Shown piece by piece: positions 1-21,415 of a DNA stretch of 21,415 nucleotides. The notes under the pieces were generated by a model. That model searched no databases. It was not told where the DNA came from and worked only from the letters and a program-made list of their open reading frames with translations. A program made the translations under genes and the position numbers. Position 1 is the first letter of the stretch. Every line of letters starts with the position of its first letter. The stretch comes from Paulinella micropora. Its lineage: Eukaryota; Cercozoa; Imbricatea; Euglyphida. The stretch spans positions 447,894 to 469,308 of the forward strand of contig BJOX01000147.1 of NCBI GenBank assembly GCA_009731375.1. The letters run 5' to 3'.

Positions 1-147
1 ATGGATGGATGGATGGATGGATAGATGGATGGACGGATGGTTGGATGGATGGATGGATGGATAGATGGATGGATAGATGGATGGATGGATGGATAGATAG
101 ATGGATGGATGGATGGATGGATGGATGGATGGATAGATGGATGGATG
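1..147. repeat. (GGAT)n/(GATA) microsatellite
   Basis: Tetranucleotide array of GGAT with interspersed GATA variants. It borders the most 3' coding island on the minus strand. Confidence 0.95.
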
Positions 148-13180
<13,033 letters not shown>

Positions 13181-13185
13181 CTGAT

Positions 13186-13990
13186 ATGACAGGGCACATC
13201 AAGGCAGTAGTCAGGCAAATCAAGGCAGTAGTAAGACAAATAAAGGCAGTAGTCAGGCTAGTCAAGACAGTAGTAAGGCAAATCAAGGCAGTAGTAAGGC
13301 AAATCAAGGCAGTAGTAAGGCAAATCAAGGCAGTAGTAAGGCAAATCAAGGCAGTAGTAAGGCAAATCAAGGCAGTAGTAAGGCAGGTGAAGGCAGTAGT
13401 AAGGCAAATCAAGGCAGTAGTAAGGCAAATCAAGGCAGTAGTAAGGCAGGTGAAGGCAGTAGTAAGGCAAATCAAGGCAGTAGTAAGGCAAATCAAGGCA
13501 GTAGTAAGGCAGGTGAAGGCAGTAGTAAGGCAAATCAAGGCAGTAGTAAGGCAAATCAAGGCAGTAGTAAGGCAGGTGAAGGCAGTAGTAAGGCAAATCA
13601 AGGCAGTAGTAAGGCAAATCAAGGCAGTAGTAAGGCAGGTGAAGGCAGTAGTAAGGCAAATCAAGGCAGTAGTAAGGCAAATCAAGGCAGTAGTAAGGCA
13701 GGTGAAGGCAGTAGTAAGGCAAATCAAGGCAGTAGTAAGGCAAATCAAGGCAGTAGTAAGGCAGGTGAAGGCAGTAGTAAGGCAAATCAAGGCAGTAGTA
13801 AGGCAAATCAAGGCAGTAGTAAGGCAGGTGAAGGCAGTAGTCAGGCAAATCAAGGCAGTAGTCAGGCAAATCAAGGCAGTAGTAAGGCAAATCAAGGCAG
13901 TAGCAAGGCAAATCAAGGCAGTAGTAAGGCAAATCAAGGCACTAGTAAGGCAAATCAAGGCAGTAGTAAGGAAGGTGAAGGCAGTGGTCA
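13186..13990. repeat. 21-bp minisatellite with 63-bp higher-order unit
   Basis: About 38 units of aaggcaaatcaaggcagtag(t). In the centre every third unit has aggtg in place of aaatc, giving a regular 63-bp period. Outer units carry tcaggc instead of taaggc. Because 21 is a multiple of three, several frames stay open on both strands (minus LTTALIC, plus QIKAVVR heptads). Nothing marks it as translated. Confidence 0.93.
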
Positions 13991-14032
13991 GGCCAATGGA
14001 AAAGGCGACTCCAGCTGACAGGGGCATGAAGG
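13991..14032 (-). pseudogene. Truncated copy of exon T 5' end inside the minisatellite
   Basis: ggcgactccagct and gacaggg match the flank of exon T at 13163-13194. The minus strand has tgtcag|CTGGAGTCGCC, then meets a stop and the minisatellite. The membrane part is absent. Confidence 0.6.
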
Positions 14033-14128
14033 CTGTCAAGAGGCAAATGAGAGGGATATGAAGGAAATAGTAATGCAAATAAAGGCAGTGATTATGTGTG
14101 TACACACATGCATACACTCTCACACCTA

Positions 14129-14186
<58 letters not shown>

Positions 14187-14229
14187 CCTCTCTCTTTCTC
14201 TCTACACAGACAGACAGACAGACAGACAG

Positions 14230-14267
<38 letters not shown>

Positions 14268-14271
14268 CACT
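14033..14271. repeat. Degenerate minisatellite units, then (CT)n, (CAGA)n, (CA)n
   Basis: Decayed 21-bp units to about 14090, imperfect CT 14132-14202, CAGA 14206-14230, CA 14233-14265. Confidence 0.9.
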
Positions 14272-14940
14272 NNNNNNNNNNNNNNNNNNNNNNNNNNNNN
14301 NNNNNNNNNNNNNNNNNNNNNNNNNNNNNNNNNNNNNNNNNNNNNNNNNNNNNNNNNNNNNNNNNNNNNNNNNNNNNNNNNNNNNNNNNNNNNNNNNNNN
14401 NNNNNNNNNNNNNNNNNNNNNNNNNNNNNNNNNNNNNNNNNNNNNNNNNNNNNNNNNNNNNNNNNNNNNNNNNNNNNNNNNNNNNNNNNNNNNNNNNNNN
14501 NNNNNNNNNNNNNNNNNNNNNNNNNNNNNNNNNNNNNNNNNNNNNNNNNNNNNNNNNNNNNNNNNNNNNNNNNNNNNNNNNNNNNNNNNNNNNNNNNNNN
14601 NNNNNNNNNNNNNNNNNNNNNNNNNNNNNNNNNNNNNNNNNNNNNNNNNNNNNNNNNNNNNNNNNNNNNNNNNNNNNNNNNNNNNNNNNNNNNNNNNNNN
14701 NNNNNNNNNNNNNNNNNNNNNNNNNNNNNNNNNNNNNNNNNNNNNNNNNNNNNNNNNNNNNNNNNNNNNNNNNNNNNNNNNNNNNNNNNNNNNNNNNNNN
14801 NNNNNNNNNNNNNNNNNNNNNNNNNNNNNNNNNNNNNNNNNNNNNNNNNNNNNNNNNNNNNNNNNNNNNNNNNNNNNNNNNNNNNNNNNNNNNNNNNNNN
14901 NNNNNNNNNNNNNNNNNNNNNNNNNNNNNNNNNNNNNNNN
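14272..14940. other. Assembly gap (669 N)
   Basis: Run of N followed directly by 19 C and CA repeats. The homopolymer next to the gap is a likely assembly edge effect. Confidence 0.99.
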
Positions 14941-14942
14941 CC

Positions 14943-14973
<31 letters not shown>

Positions 14974-15010
14974 AAGCACACACACACACATGCGCATGCA
15001 TACACACTCA
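14941..15010. repeat. Poly-C and (CA)n tract
   Basis: C19 followed by CA repeats with a few variants. Confidence 0.9.
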
Positions 15011-15013
15011 CAC

Positions 15014-15054
15014 CTGGCATTCTTCGAAACATGTGCCCTCAGGAGCATCCAACA
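15014..15054 (-). CDS. Exon candidate O (cysteine-bearing)
   Basis: 41 nt, minus strand, acceptor gctctcctttag|TGTTGG, donor ATGCCAG|gtgtgagt, both strong and set in unique sequence. In phase 1 it reads LDAPEGTCFEECQ; in phase 0 CWMLLRAHVSKNA. If exon S is spliced at TGC|gtgagt (15188), the phase-0 reading would follow. Product not recognised. Confidence 0.45.
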
Positions 15055-15118
15055 CTAAAGGAGAGCAAAGCAAGTGGTAAGTAATTAAGTAATTACGTAG
15101 GAAACAACTGGAACTAAT

Positions 15119-15229
15119 CTAGCTCATGCACTTCTCGTATCCCCCATATCTAGCGCCATACTCAAGCAATTTGTCTTCGCAACTCACGCAATCAACAGCC
15201 TTCACTGCTGCCACCCATTCCTCGATCTG
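15119..15229 (-). CDS. Exon S: terminal coding exon or internal exon with 3' extension
   Basis: Minus strand acceptor acccatag|CAGATCGAGG (or the next CAG). Open for 36 codons, QIEEWVAAVKAVDC then VSCEDKLLEYGARYGGYEKC, ending MS and TAG at 15119-15121. A good internal donor TGC|gtgagt at 15188 would instead splice it after 14 codons to exon O. No AATAAA is seen downstream. Degenerate copies of its start make up the 33-bp repeat at 15318-15525. The protein is not recognised; two close cysteines and an aromatic-glycine tail are the visible features. Confidence 0.5.
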   Translation of the reverse strand, partial: QIEEWVAAVKAVDCVSCEDKLLEYGARYGGYEKCMS

Positions 15230-15234
15230 CTATG

Positions 15235-15366
15235 GGTTGTATGTATGCATGCAACTTATGTATGTATGTATGTATGTATGTATGTATGTATGTATGTATG
15301 TATGCATGTATGTGTTTTCAGCCTTCGCTCCTGTCATTCCTCGTGTTCATCCTGTATGTATGTATG

Positions 15367-15397
<31 letters not shown>
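15235..15397. repeat. (TATG)n arrays around an exon S-like fragment
   Basis: TATG repeats at about 15239-15314 and 15354-15397, separated by 15315-15353, a diverged piece of the 33-bp repeat. Confidence 0.85.
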
Positions 15398-15525
15398 GTT
15401 TTCATCCTTCACTGCTGTCACTTATTCCTCCTTTTCATCCTTCTCTCCTGTCACTCATTCCTCCTTTTCATTTTTCACTGCTGTCACTCATTCTTCCTTT
15501 TCATCCTTCCTCGTTTTCATCCACG
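15398..15525. repeat. 33-bp repeats derived from exon S
   Basis: About four units of ttttcatccttcactgctg(tcactcattcctcc). ttcactgctg and cattcctc match exon S (ttcactgctgccacccattcctcg). In the exon S frame the copies contain stops. Confidence 0.75.
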
Positions 15526-15542
15526 AGCGCTCAAACTTGATT
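15497..15542 (-). CDS. Exon R candidate
   Basis: Minus strand acceptor ctttgaaaag|AATCAAG; reads IKFERSWMKTRKDEKEE then TGA inside the 33-bp repeat. A basic, charged stretch. The donor may lie before the repeat but is not certain. Confidence 0.3.
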
Positions 15543-15548
15543 CTTTTC

Positions 15549-15620
15549 AAAGTAAGTAAGTGAGTAAGTAAGTAAGTAAGTAAGTAAGGATATATATATA
15601 TATACATGTATATATATATA
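15549..15620. repeat. (AAGT)n and (AT)n tract
   Basis: AAGT units to 15588, then TATA-rich repeats with a central acatgt. Confidence 0.9.
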
Positions 15621-15708
15621 TAATGTAACTGGAGGATCAGTGCGCGTATGGTATACATCAATTGGATATTGTCTAGTTAGATATGTCTGATATATAGATA
15701 TCTGACAT
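15621..15708 (-). CDS. Unique island, possible exon (Tyr/Thr rich)
   Basis: Minus strand acceptor options caatgtcag|ATATC or atatatcag|ACATATC. The latter reads TYLTRQYPIDVYHTRTDPPV and then TL before an AT run. The composition looks protein-like and the island is unique in the window. No donor fixed; product unknown. Confidence 0.3.
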
Positions 15709-15724
15709 TGAGTTATTCCCATAC

Positions 15725-15779
15725 TTGTCGGGAATCTACATTCGTGACAGCTGGGTCATAGGCATATGGATTATTGGGA
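15725..15779 (-). CDS. Unique island Q, possible exon
   Basis: Open in one minus frame as PNNPYAYDPAVTNVDSRQ, ending CGACAA|gtatgg. An AG at gacccag|CTGTC could shorten it to 26 nt. CCCGACAAGTAT recurs at the end of exon L (19376), an unexplained similarity. Confidence 0.35.
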
Positions 15780-15895
15780 GTAAGTAAGTAAGTAAGTAAT
15801 AAGTAAGTAAGTAAGTAAGTAAGTAAGTGAGTAAGTTAAGTAAGTTAGGTAAGTAAGTAAGTAAGTTAGTAAGTAAGTAAGTAAGTAAAGTAGTG

Positions 15896-15988
<93 letters not shown>

Positions 15989-15993
15989 GTAGC

Positions 15994-16038
<45 letters not shown>

Positions 16039-16212
16039 TGTAAGTATGTTGGTGGGTGAGTGAGTAAGTTAAGTAAGTTAAGTATGTAAGTAAGTAAGTT
16101 AAGTAAGTAAGTAAGAAAGTAAGTAAGAAAGTAAGTAAGTAAGAAAGGAAGTAAGTAAGTAAGTAAGTAAGTAAGAAGTATAGAAGTAAGTAAGTAAGTA
16201 AGTTAAGTAAGT

Positions 16213-16258
<46 letters not shown>
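15780..16258. repeat. (AAGT)n array
   Basis: About 480 bp of AAGT with occasional one-base slips (ttaag, aaagtag). Reads as YLLT in any minus frame. Confidence 0.95.
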
Positions 16259-16260
<2 letters not shown>

Positions 16261-16276
16261 GCAGGCGAAACTTCCG
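16257..16276 (-). CDS. Exon start with a strong acceptor, 3' end lost in the array
   Basis: attactattgctgtctcttcag|CGGAAGTTTCGCC is among the best acceptors in the window. Phase 1 reads AEVSPALL, then the AAGT array begins. A possible upstream donor (GAGAGAA|gttaca) lies near 16335. Confidence 0.35.
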
Positions 16277-16324
16277 CTGAAGAGACAGCAATAGTAATTA
16301 TGTATGTATGCATGCATGCATTTA

Positions 16325-16372
16325 TGTAACTTCTCTCTTCCCTGCCTTTGCAAGATAGTGAATACATGCATG
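16325..16372 (-). other. Unique island, possible exon end
   Basis: Minus strand tattcactatcttgcaaag, then GCAGGGAAGAGAGAA|gttacataaatg. It could be a short exon paired with the acceptor at 16277. Frame undecided. Confidence 0.25.
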
Positions 16373-16375
16373 GAT

Positions 16376-16752
<377 letters not shown>

Positions 16753-16790
16753 TACACATTGAGACCTTCTACCACTTCTTCCCCTTCGGG
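16753..16790 (-). CDS. Exon P, downstream copy ([13 protein letters not shown])
   Basis: It repeats 26 bp of exon P (one mismatch) and continues GTCTCAATGTGTAC. If 16766-16924 is removed as an intron, GAAG joins GTCTC and restores [10 protein letters not shown] without the duplicated stretch. Confidence 0.45.
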
Positions 16791-16924
16791 TTGCACGCAT
16801 ACATACATATATACATACATACACACACATACATACATACATACATACATACATACATACATACATTCATAAATACATTCATACATACATACATACATAC
16901 ATACATACATACATACATACATAC
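16766..16924 (-). other. TATG intron bracketed by a duplicated exon segment
   Basis: 159 bp. On the minus strand the donor is GTAGAAG|gtatgtatg and the acceptor is the second copy of GTGGTAGAAG|GTCTC. Both ends are AG|GT inside a 26-bp direct repeat. The centre is (TATG)n. Confidence 0.5.
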
Positions 16925-17002
16925 CTTCTACCACCTCTTCCCCTTCGGGCAGCACGTTGGTCGAGGAGTGCCAAGAGCTATGCCAGAGATCATGTTGTGC
17001 CC
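16925..17002 (-). CDS. Exon P, upstream copy
   Basis: 78 nt, minus strand, acceptor tttggtggcag|GGGCAC (phase 2 entry), donor GTAGAAG|gtatgt (phase 1 exit). Reads AQHDLWHSSWHSSTNVLPEG then EEVVE. A Trp/His repeat (LWHSSWHSS) and an acidic end are visible. Product not recognised. Confidence 0.5.
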
Positions 17003-17010
17003 CTGCCACC

Positions 17011-17175
17011 AAACACACACACACACACACACTTAATATAGATATGTTACTTTTTATTTTTATTTTTTTTAAATTTATTTATTATTTTCTTTCTTTCTTT
17101 CTTTCGTTATTTCTTTCTTTCTTTCTTTCTTTCTTTTATTATTATTATTATTATTGTTGTTGTTGTTGTTGTTGA
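17011..17175. repeat. (CA)n, T-rich, (TTTC)n, (TTA)n and (TTG)n tract
   Basis: CA to 17032, T-rich DNA, TTTC 17087-17135, TTA 17138-17154, TTG 17155-17174. Confidence 0.9.
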
Positions 17176-17186
17176 TATAATAAGAC

Positions 17187-17700
17187 ATTCGTAAGGCAAA
17201 TAAAGGCAGTAGTAAGGAAAATATGATATGCACCGATGAGGAGGCCAGTCGCACTAGTTTGCAAACACGGACGTGAGGGCAACGACAAGGACATAAAGGC
17301 AGTAGTAAGGCGATAAGAGGGACATAGAGGCAGTAGTAAGGCAGTAAGAGGGACATAAAGGCAGTAGTAAGGCAATAAGAGGGACATAAAGGCAGTAGTA
17401 AGGGAACGACAAGGACATAAAAGCAATAGTAAGGCAACAAGAGGGACATAAAGGCAGTAGTAAGGCAACGGCAAGGACATAAAGGCAGTAGTAAGGCAAC
17501 GACAATTACATCATGGCATGGTTTAAGAACAGGATATGTGGGCAAGGAACAGAACATAAAGGCAGTAGAAAGGCAATAAGAGGGATATAAAGGCAGTAGT
17601 AAGGCAACGATGAGGACATAAAGGCAGTAGTAAGGCAACGATGAGGACATAGAGGCAGTAGTAAGGCAACGACAAGGACACAAAGGCAGTAGTAAGGCAA
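17187..17700. repeat. 30-bp minisatellite
   Basis: Units like aaggcagtagtaaggcaata plus agagggacat, with acgacaagg and acgatgagg variants. The core aaggcagtagtaaggc is shared with the 21-bp minisatellite at 13186. Open in several minus frames because 30 is a multiple of three. Confidence 0.88.
17224..17275 (-). pseudogene. Copy of exon N 3' part
   Basis: CGTCCGTGTTTGCAAACTAG to GGTGCATATC on the minus strand, matching exon N (17702-17755) with several substitutions. It lies near the other end of the 30-bp minisatellite. Confidence 0.6.
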
Positions 17701-17701
17701 T

Positions 17702-17800
17702 CTGATATGCACCAATAGTGGACGCTAGTCGCAGTAGTTTGCGAACACGGACGGTAGGACGGCTTCGCTCAGGGTTAGAGGGAACGGGAATGAAATTGGC
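17702..17800 (-). CDS. Exon N candidate
   Basis: Minus strand acceptor tctatctatctag|GCCAAT. Phase 0 is open for 33 codons: [20 protein letters not shown] then [14 protein letters not shown] second frame ([20 protein letters not shown]) ends at TAG, so the longer frame is preferred. It runs into the 30-bp minisatellite without a clear donor. Basic and hydrophobic; product not recognised. Confidence 0.45.
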
Positions 17801-18182
<382 letters not shown>

Positions 18183-18594
18183 NNNNNNNNNNNNNNNNNN
18201 NNNNNNNNNNNNNNNNNNNNNNNNNNNNNNNNNNNNNNNNNNNNNNNNNNNNNNNNNNNNNNNNNNNNNNNNNNNNNNNNNNNNNNNNNNNNNNNNNNNN
18301 NNNNNNNNNNNNNNNNNNNNNNNNNNNNNNNNNNNNNNNNNNNNNNNNNNNNNNNNNNNNNNNNNNNNNNNNNNNNNNNNNNNNNNNNNNNNNNNNNNNN
18401 NNNNNNNNNNNNNNNNNNNNNNNNNNNNNNNNNNNNNNNNNNNNNNNNNNNNNNNNNNNNNNNNNNNNNNNNNNNNNNNNNNNNNNNNNNNNNNNNNNNN
18501 NNNNNNNNNNNNNNNNNNNNNNNNNNNNNNNNNNNNNNNNNNNNNNNNNNNNNNNNNNNNNNNNNNNNNNNNNNNNNNNNNNNNNNNNNNNNNN
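18183..18594. other. Assembly gap (412 N)
   Basis: Run of N between (GA)n and (AGA)n. Confidence 0.99.
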
Positions 18595-18696
18595 AGAAGA
18601 AGAAGAAGAAGAAGAAGAAGAAGAAGAAGAAGAAGAAGAAGAAGAAGAAGAAGAAGAAGAAGAAGAAGAAGAAGAAGAAGAAGAAGAAGAAGAAGA
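18595..18696. repeat. (AGA)n array
   Basis: About 34 pure AGA units up to the unique island. Confidence 0.97.
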
Positions 18697-18782
18697 GTGA
18701 CTATTTGTCAGCGTGTTTATATATAAATATGTACACACATTCTTCAAAGTCCTTTGTATTGCAGAGCAGATAGAGATTTCAT
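18697..18782 (-). other. Unique island, possible exon
   Basis: Minus strand acatacatacag|ACATGAAATC. One frame stays open as HEISICSAIQRTLKNVCTYL; a possible donor is AAGAAT|gtgtgt. No other support. Confidence 0.25.
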
Positions 18783-19094
18783 GTCTGTATGTATGTATGT
18801 ATGTATGTATGATGTATCTATGTATCTATGTATGTATCTATGTATGTATCTATGTATGTATCTATGTATGTATGTATGTATTTATGCATTTATGTATGCA
18901 TGTATGTATGTATGTATGTATGTATGTATGTATGTATGTATGTATGTATTACATGCATGTATGTATGCATGTATGCATGTATGTCTGAATGTATGTATGT
19001 ATGTATGTATGTATGTATGTATGTATGTACGTATGTATGTATGTATGTATGTATGTATGTATGTATGTGTGTATGTATGTGTGTATGAATGTGT
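18783..19094. repeat. (TATG)n array
   Basis: TATG with CTATG and CATG variants. Confidence 0.95.
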
Positions 19095-19180
19095 GTAATG
19101 TATGGCACGGTGTCTGTCTCTTGTGTGATCTGTGTATAAATGTATGTAAACTTGCATGAAGAAACTGAGAAATGCACATG
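19095..19180 (-). other. Unique island, possible exon M
   Basis: Minus strand tttatacacag|ATCACACAAGAG reads ITQETDTVPYITHI before the array. The rest of the island is T/A-rich and has no clear coding frame. Confidence 0.25.
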
Positions 19181-19181
19181 G

Positions 19182-19372
<191 letters not shown>

Positions 19373-19375
19373 TAC

Positions 19376-19410
19376 TTGTCGGGTGGATCGCTTGTAAGTA
19401 TGTCCGCCTG
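19376..19410 (-). CDS. Exon L candidate
   Basis: 35 nt, minus strand, acceptor atgatgtacag|CAGGCG, donor CCGACAA|gtattt. Reads QADILTSDPPD. Set between (GA)n and (AT)n tracts. Product unknown. Confidence 0.35.
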
Positions 19411-19436
19411 CTGTACATCATCTTACATACGCACAG

Positions 19437-19437
<1 letters not shown>

Positions 19438-19495
<58 letters not shown>

Positions 19496-19523
19496 AATAG
19501 ATAGATAGATAGACAGATAGATG

Positions 19524-19600
<77 letters not shown>
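19438..19600. repeat. (AT)n, (GA)n and (GATA)n array
   Basis: AT 19438-19460, GA 19461-19490, GATA to 19600. Confidence 0.95.
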
Positions 19601-19602
<2 letters not shown>

Positions 19603-19858
19603 GAGATGTCGCAAAGGAATGTAGTCCTTGCAAAGGAACGCAATTTCACATCAAACAGTAATTTGTGTACTGTGCATGTGTCCGGGATGGGAATCACGGG
19701 TAGACTGTGTTCTGGAAAAAAGAAGAGGAGGAAGGACGTTGAAGAAAAAGGCAATTTAGGAATGGAGAGTGGGAGGATAAGGAAGAAGAGAAAGAAAAGG
19801 AAGCCGTTAGTCCAAGTGTTTTGAGCACCGTAAGCTTGCGCAAGCTACAATGATGACA
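19601..19858. repeat. 258-bp duplicated unique block, copy 1
   Basis: Matches 20282-20538 with about four substitutions and one extra A in an A-run. It carries exon K and the pyrimidine tract before it. A further tandem copy of about 31 bp (caccgtaagcttgcgcaagc...) follows at 19858-19884. The palindrome agcttgcgcaagct is present in each. Confidence 0.9.
19603..19711 (-). CDS. Exon K, copy 1
   Basis: Minus strand acceptor cttcttttttccag|AACACAG preceded by about 90 bp of strongly pyrimidine-rich unique sequence and a ctaac that suits a branch point: the most conventional 3' splice site in the window. Phase 1 reads [20 protein letters not shown] then [17 protein letters not shown], and it ends abruptly at a GATA array with no donor. 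Product not recognised. The plus-strand 72-codon frame over the same bases is Lys/Arg rich because it is the complement of the pyrimidine tract. Confidence 0.5.
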
Positions 19859-19879
19859 CCGTAAGCTTGCGCAAGTTAC

Positions 19880-20281
<402 letters not shown>

Positions 20282-20283
<2 letters not shown>

Positions 20284-20538
20284 GAGATGTCGCAAAGGAA
20301 TGTAGTCCTTGCAAAGGAACGCAGTTTCACATCAAACAATAATTTGTGTACTGTGCATGTGTCCGGGATGGGAATCACGGGTAGACTGTGTTCTGGAAAA
20401 AGAAGAGGAGGAAGGACGTTGAAGAAAAAGGCAATCTAGGAATGGAGAGTGGGAGGATAAGGAAGAAGAGAAAGAAAAGGAAGCCGTTAGTCCAAGTGTT
20501 TTGAGCACCGTAAGCTTGCGCAAGCTACAATGATGACA
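20282..20538. repeat. 258-bp duplicated unique block, copy 2
   Basis: See 19601-19858. This copy continues into the unique region 20539-20897, so it is probably the parent. Confidence 0.9.
20284..20392 (-). CDS. Exon K, copy 2
   Basis: Same acceptor and reading as copy 1 ([16 protein letters not shown], here with KLR codon AAA CTG). It also ends directly in GATA repeats at GACATCTCATC. Confidence 0.5.
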
Positions 20539-20897
20539 TTGTGTAAAGGCCTAAACCCCCGAAGGGACCTAGCCCGGGCTATGCAACACTGGACGGCTAT
20601 GACGGAATGCAGGATGAGAGATAAGGGGAGGATGAGAGGGAGGGCGGATTGGAGTTCTTCTTCAATGTCTTTCCATACGCTTGGTGTTGATGGCAAAATC
20701 AGGTGCTTTCTTCTTTCGATTGGTTCTTTCGGGGCACTTCTTGGACGAAATGAGAGTATGTCTCGGCGTCAACACTGTGGGTGGAATCCGGGTTGACAAT
20801 GCCGGGTTGTGACTTATAGTCCGGATGGACGTGCACTTTTGGACTCTTCTTTTCGAGGAGGCTCGAAGGATCTTCGTAAGGGTGGACATGAGCAAAA
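20539..20897 (-). CDS. Unique 0.36-kb region with overlapping open frames
   Basis: Two minus frames are open over about 190 bp. One reads [20 protein letters not shown] then [20 protein letters not shown], ending KEEST and TGA; the other reads [20 protein letters not shown] and ends KRMERH and TGA. A third minus frame is open at 20487-20696 ([20 protein letters not shown]), and a plus frame of 88 codons covers 20530-20796. The region likely holds an exon or part of an old element. No family was recognised and splice borders are not clear. Confidence 0.35.
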
Positions 20898-20912
20898 GAT
20901 AGATAGATAGAC

Positions 20913-20943
<31 letters not shown>

Positions 20944-20944
20944 C

Positions 20945-21009
<65 letters not shown>

Positions 21010-21185
21010 CATAAATGGATGGATAGATGGATGGATGGATGGATGGATGGATGGATGGATGCATGGATGCATGGATGGATGGATGGATGGATGGATGGAT
21101 GAATGGATGAATATGGATGAATATGGATGGATGGATGGATGGATGGATGGATGGATGGATGGATAGATGGTTGGATGGATGGATG

Positions 21186-21255
<70 letters not shown>

Positions 21256-21268
21256 TAGATAGACAGAC

Positions 21269-21362
<94 letters not shown>
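20898..21362. repeat. (GATA)n, (GGAT)n and (CAGA)n array
   Basis: GATA to 21009, GGAT 21010-21187, GATA, CAGA 21230-21254 and GATA to 21363. Confidence 0.95.
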
Positions 21363-21364
<2 letters not shown>

Positions 21365-21415
21365 GAAATATCGACTAATGTCAGAAAAAAGGAGCTTCTG
21401 ATTTCGTCAACCAAG
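21365..21415 (-). pseudogene. Exon X copy 3, cut by the window edge
   Basis: Reads (minus) [18 protein letters not shown] and matches exon X copies at 10065 and 10619 almost exactly. It begins outside the window. Confidence 0.6.

Noticed and set aside
14096-15080. Long frames across the 669-N gap
   Set aside because: They consist of undetermined bases and CA/CT repeats.
19606-19824. 72-codon plus-strand Lys/Arg-rich protein
   Set aside because: Its basic half is the complement of the pyrimidine tract before the exon K acceptor, and the minus-strand reading has a strong splice site.

Overview
The window is eukaryotic nuclear DNA dominated by simple-sequence repeats. Most of its length is tetranucleotide arrays (GATA/TCTA, GGAT, AGGT, CATA/TATG, AATC, GATT/GGTT, AAGT), with shorter GA, CA, AAG and CTA tracts, two minisatellites (21 bp and 30 bp units) and four N gaps. 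No prokaryotic gene, rRNA, tRNA or CRISPR array was seen. The very long open frames that read as YLSI, YIHT, YVCM, INQST or YLLT repeats are arrays translated in any frame, not genes. The species cannot be named from the sequence. GT-AG splice sites and a permease of a family common in algae and protists fit an alga or other protist with extreme microsatellite load, but this is a weak inference.

Between the arrays lie short islands of unique sequence. On the minus strand many of them are bounded by AG on one side and GT on the other and are open in a consistent frame. Reading from high to low coordinates, islands at 8160-8232 (here called Y), 5185-5255 (Z), 2376-2474 (A), 2194-2251 (B), 1517-1551 (C) and 148-191 splice in compatible phases. 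Together they form the first part of the transmembrane domain of an ion-transporter-superfamily permease (P protein/OCA2, ArsB and NhaD relatives). A candidate upstream membrane exon is at 13055-13180 (T), with further candidates at 12502-12532 (U), 11517-11676 (V, two copies), 10756-10824 (W) and 10562-10666 (X). The C-terminal part lies beyond position 1.

Almost every exon of this gene is present several times as truncated copies, each embedded in its own microsatellite: four copies of A in AATC arrays, five of C in GATA arrays, four or five of Z with one inverted half, and three each of W and X. Exon Y is the most striking. One complete copy is flanked on its 3' side by 11 copies of its 3' half and on its 5' side by 9 copies of its 5' half. 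Introns often have (GTAT)n at the donor end and (CTAT)n at the acceptor end, so the arrays themselves supply splice-site-like sequence. Two introns are bracketed by direct repeats containing AGGT.

From about 15.0 to 21.4 kb there is a second series of minus-strand islands with splice signals (15014-15054, 15119-15229, 15725-15779, 16925-17002, 17702-17800, 19376-19410, 19601-19711, 20282-20392, 20539-20897). Their product is not recognised. It cannot be decided whether they form a separate gene ending at the TAG at 15119-15121 or the 5' part of the same transcription unit. The headline is a gene fragmented and re-copied by microsatellites, a possible case of microsatellite-driven intron growth and exon-fragment amplification. 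Assembly artefact in repeat-rich DNA is the main alternative.
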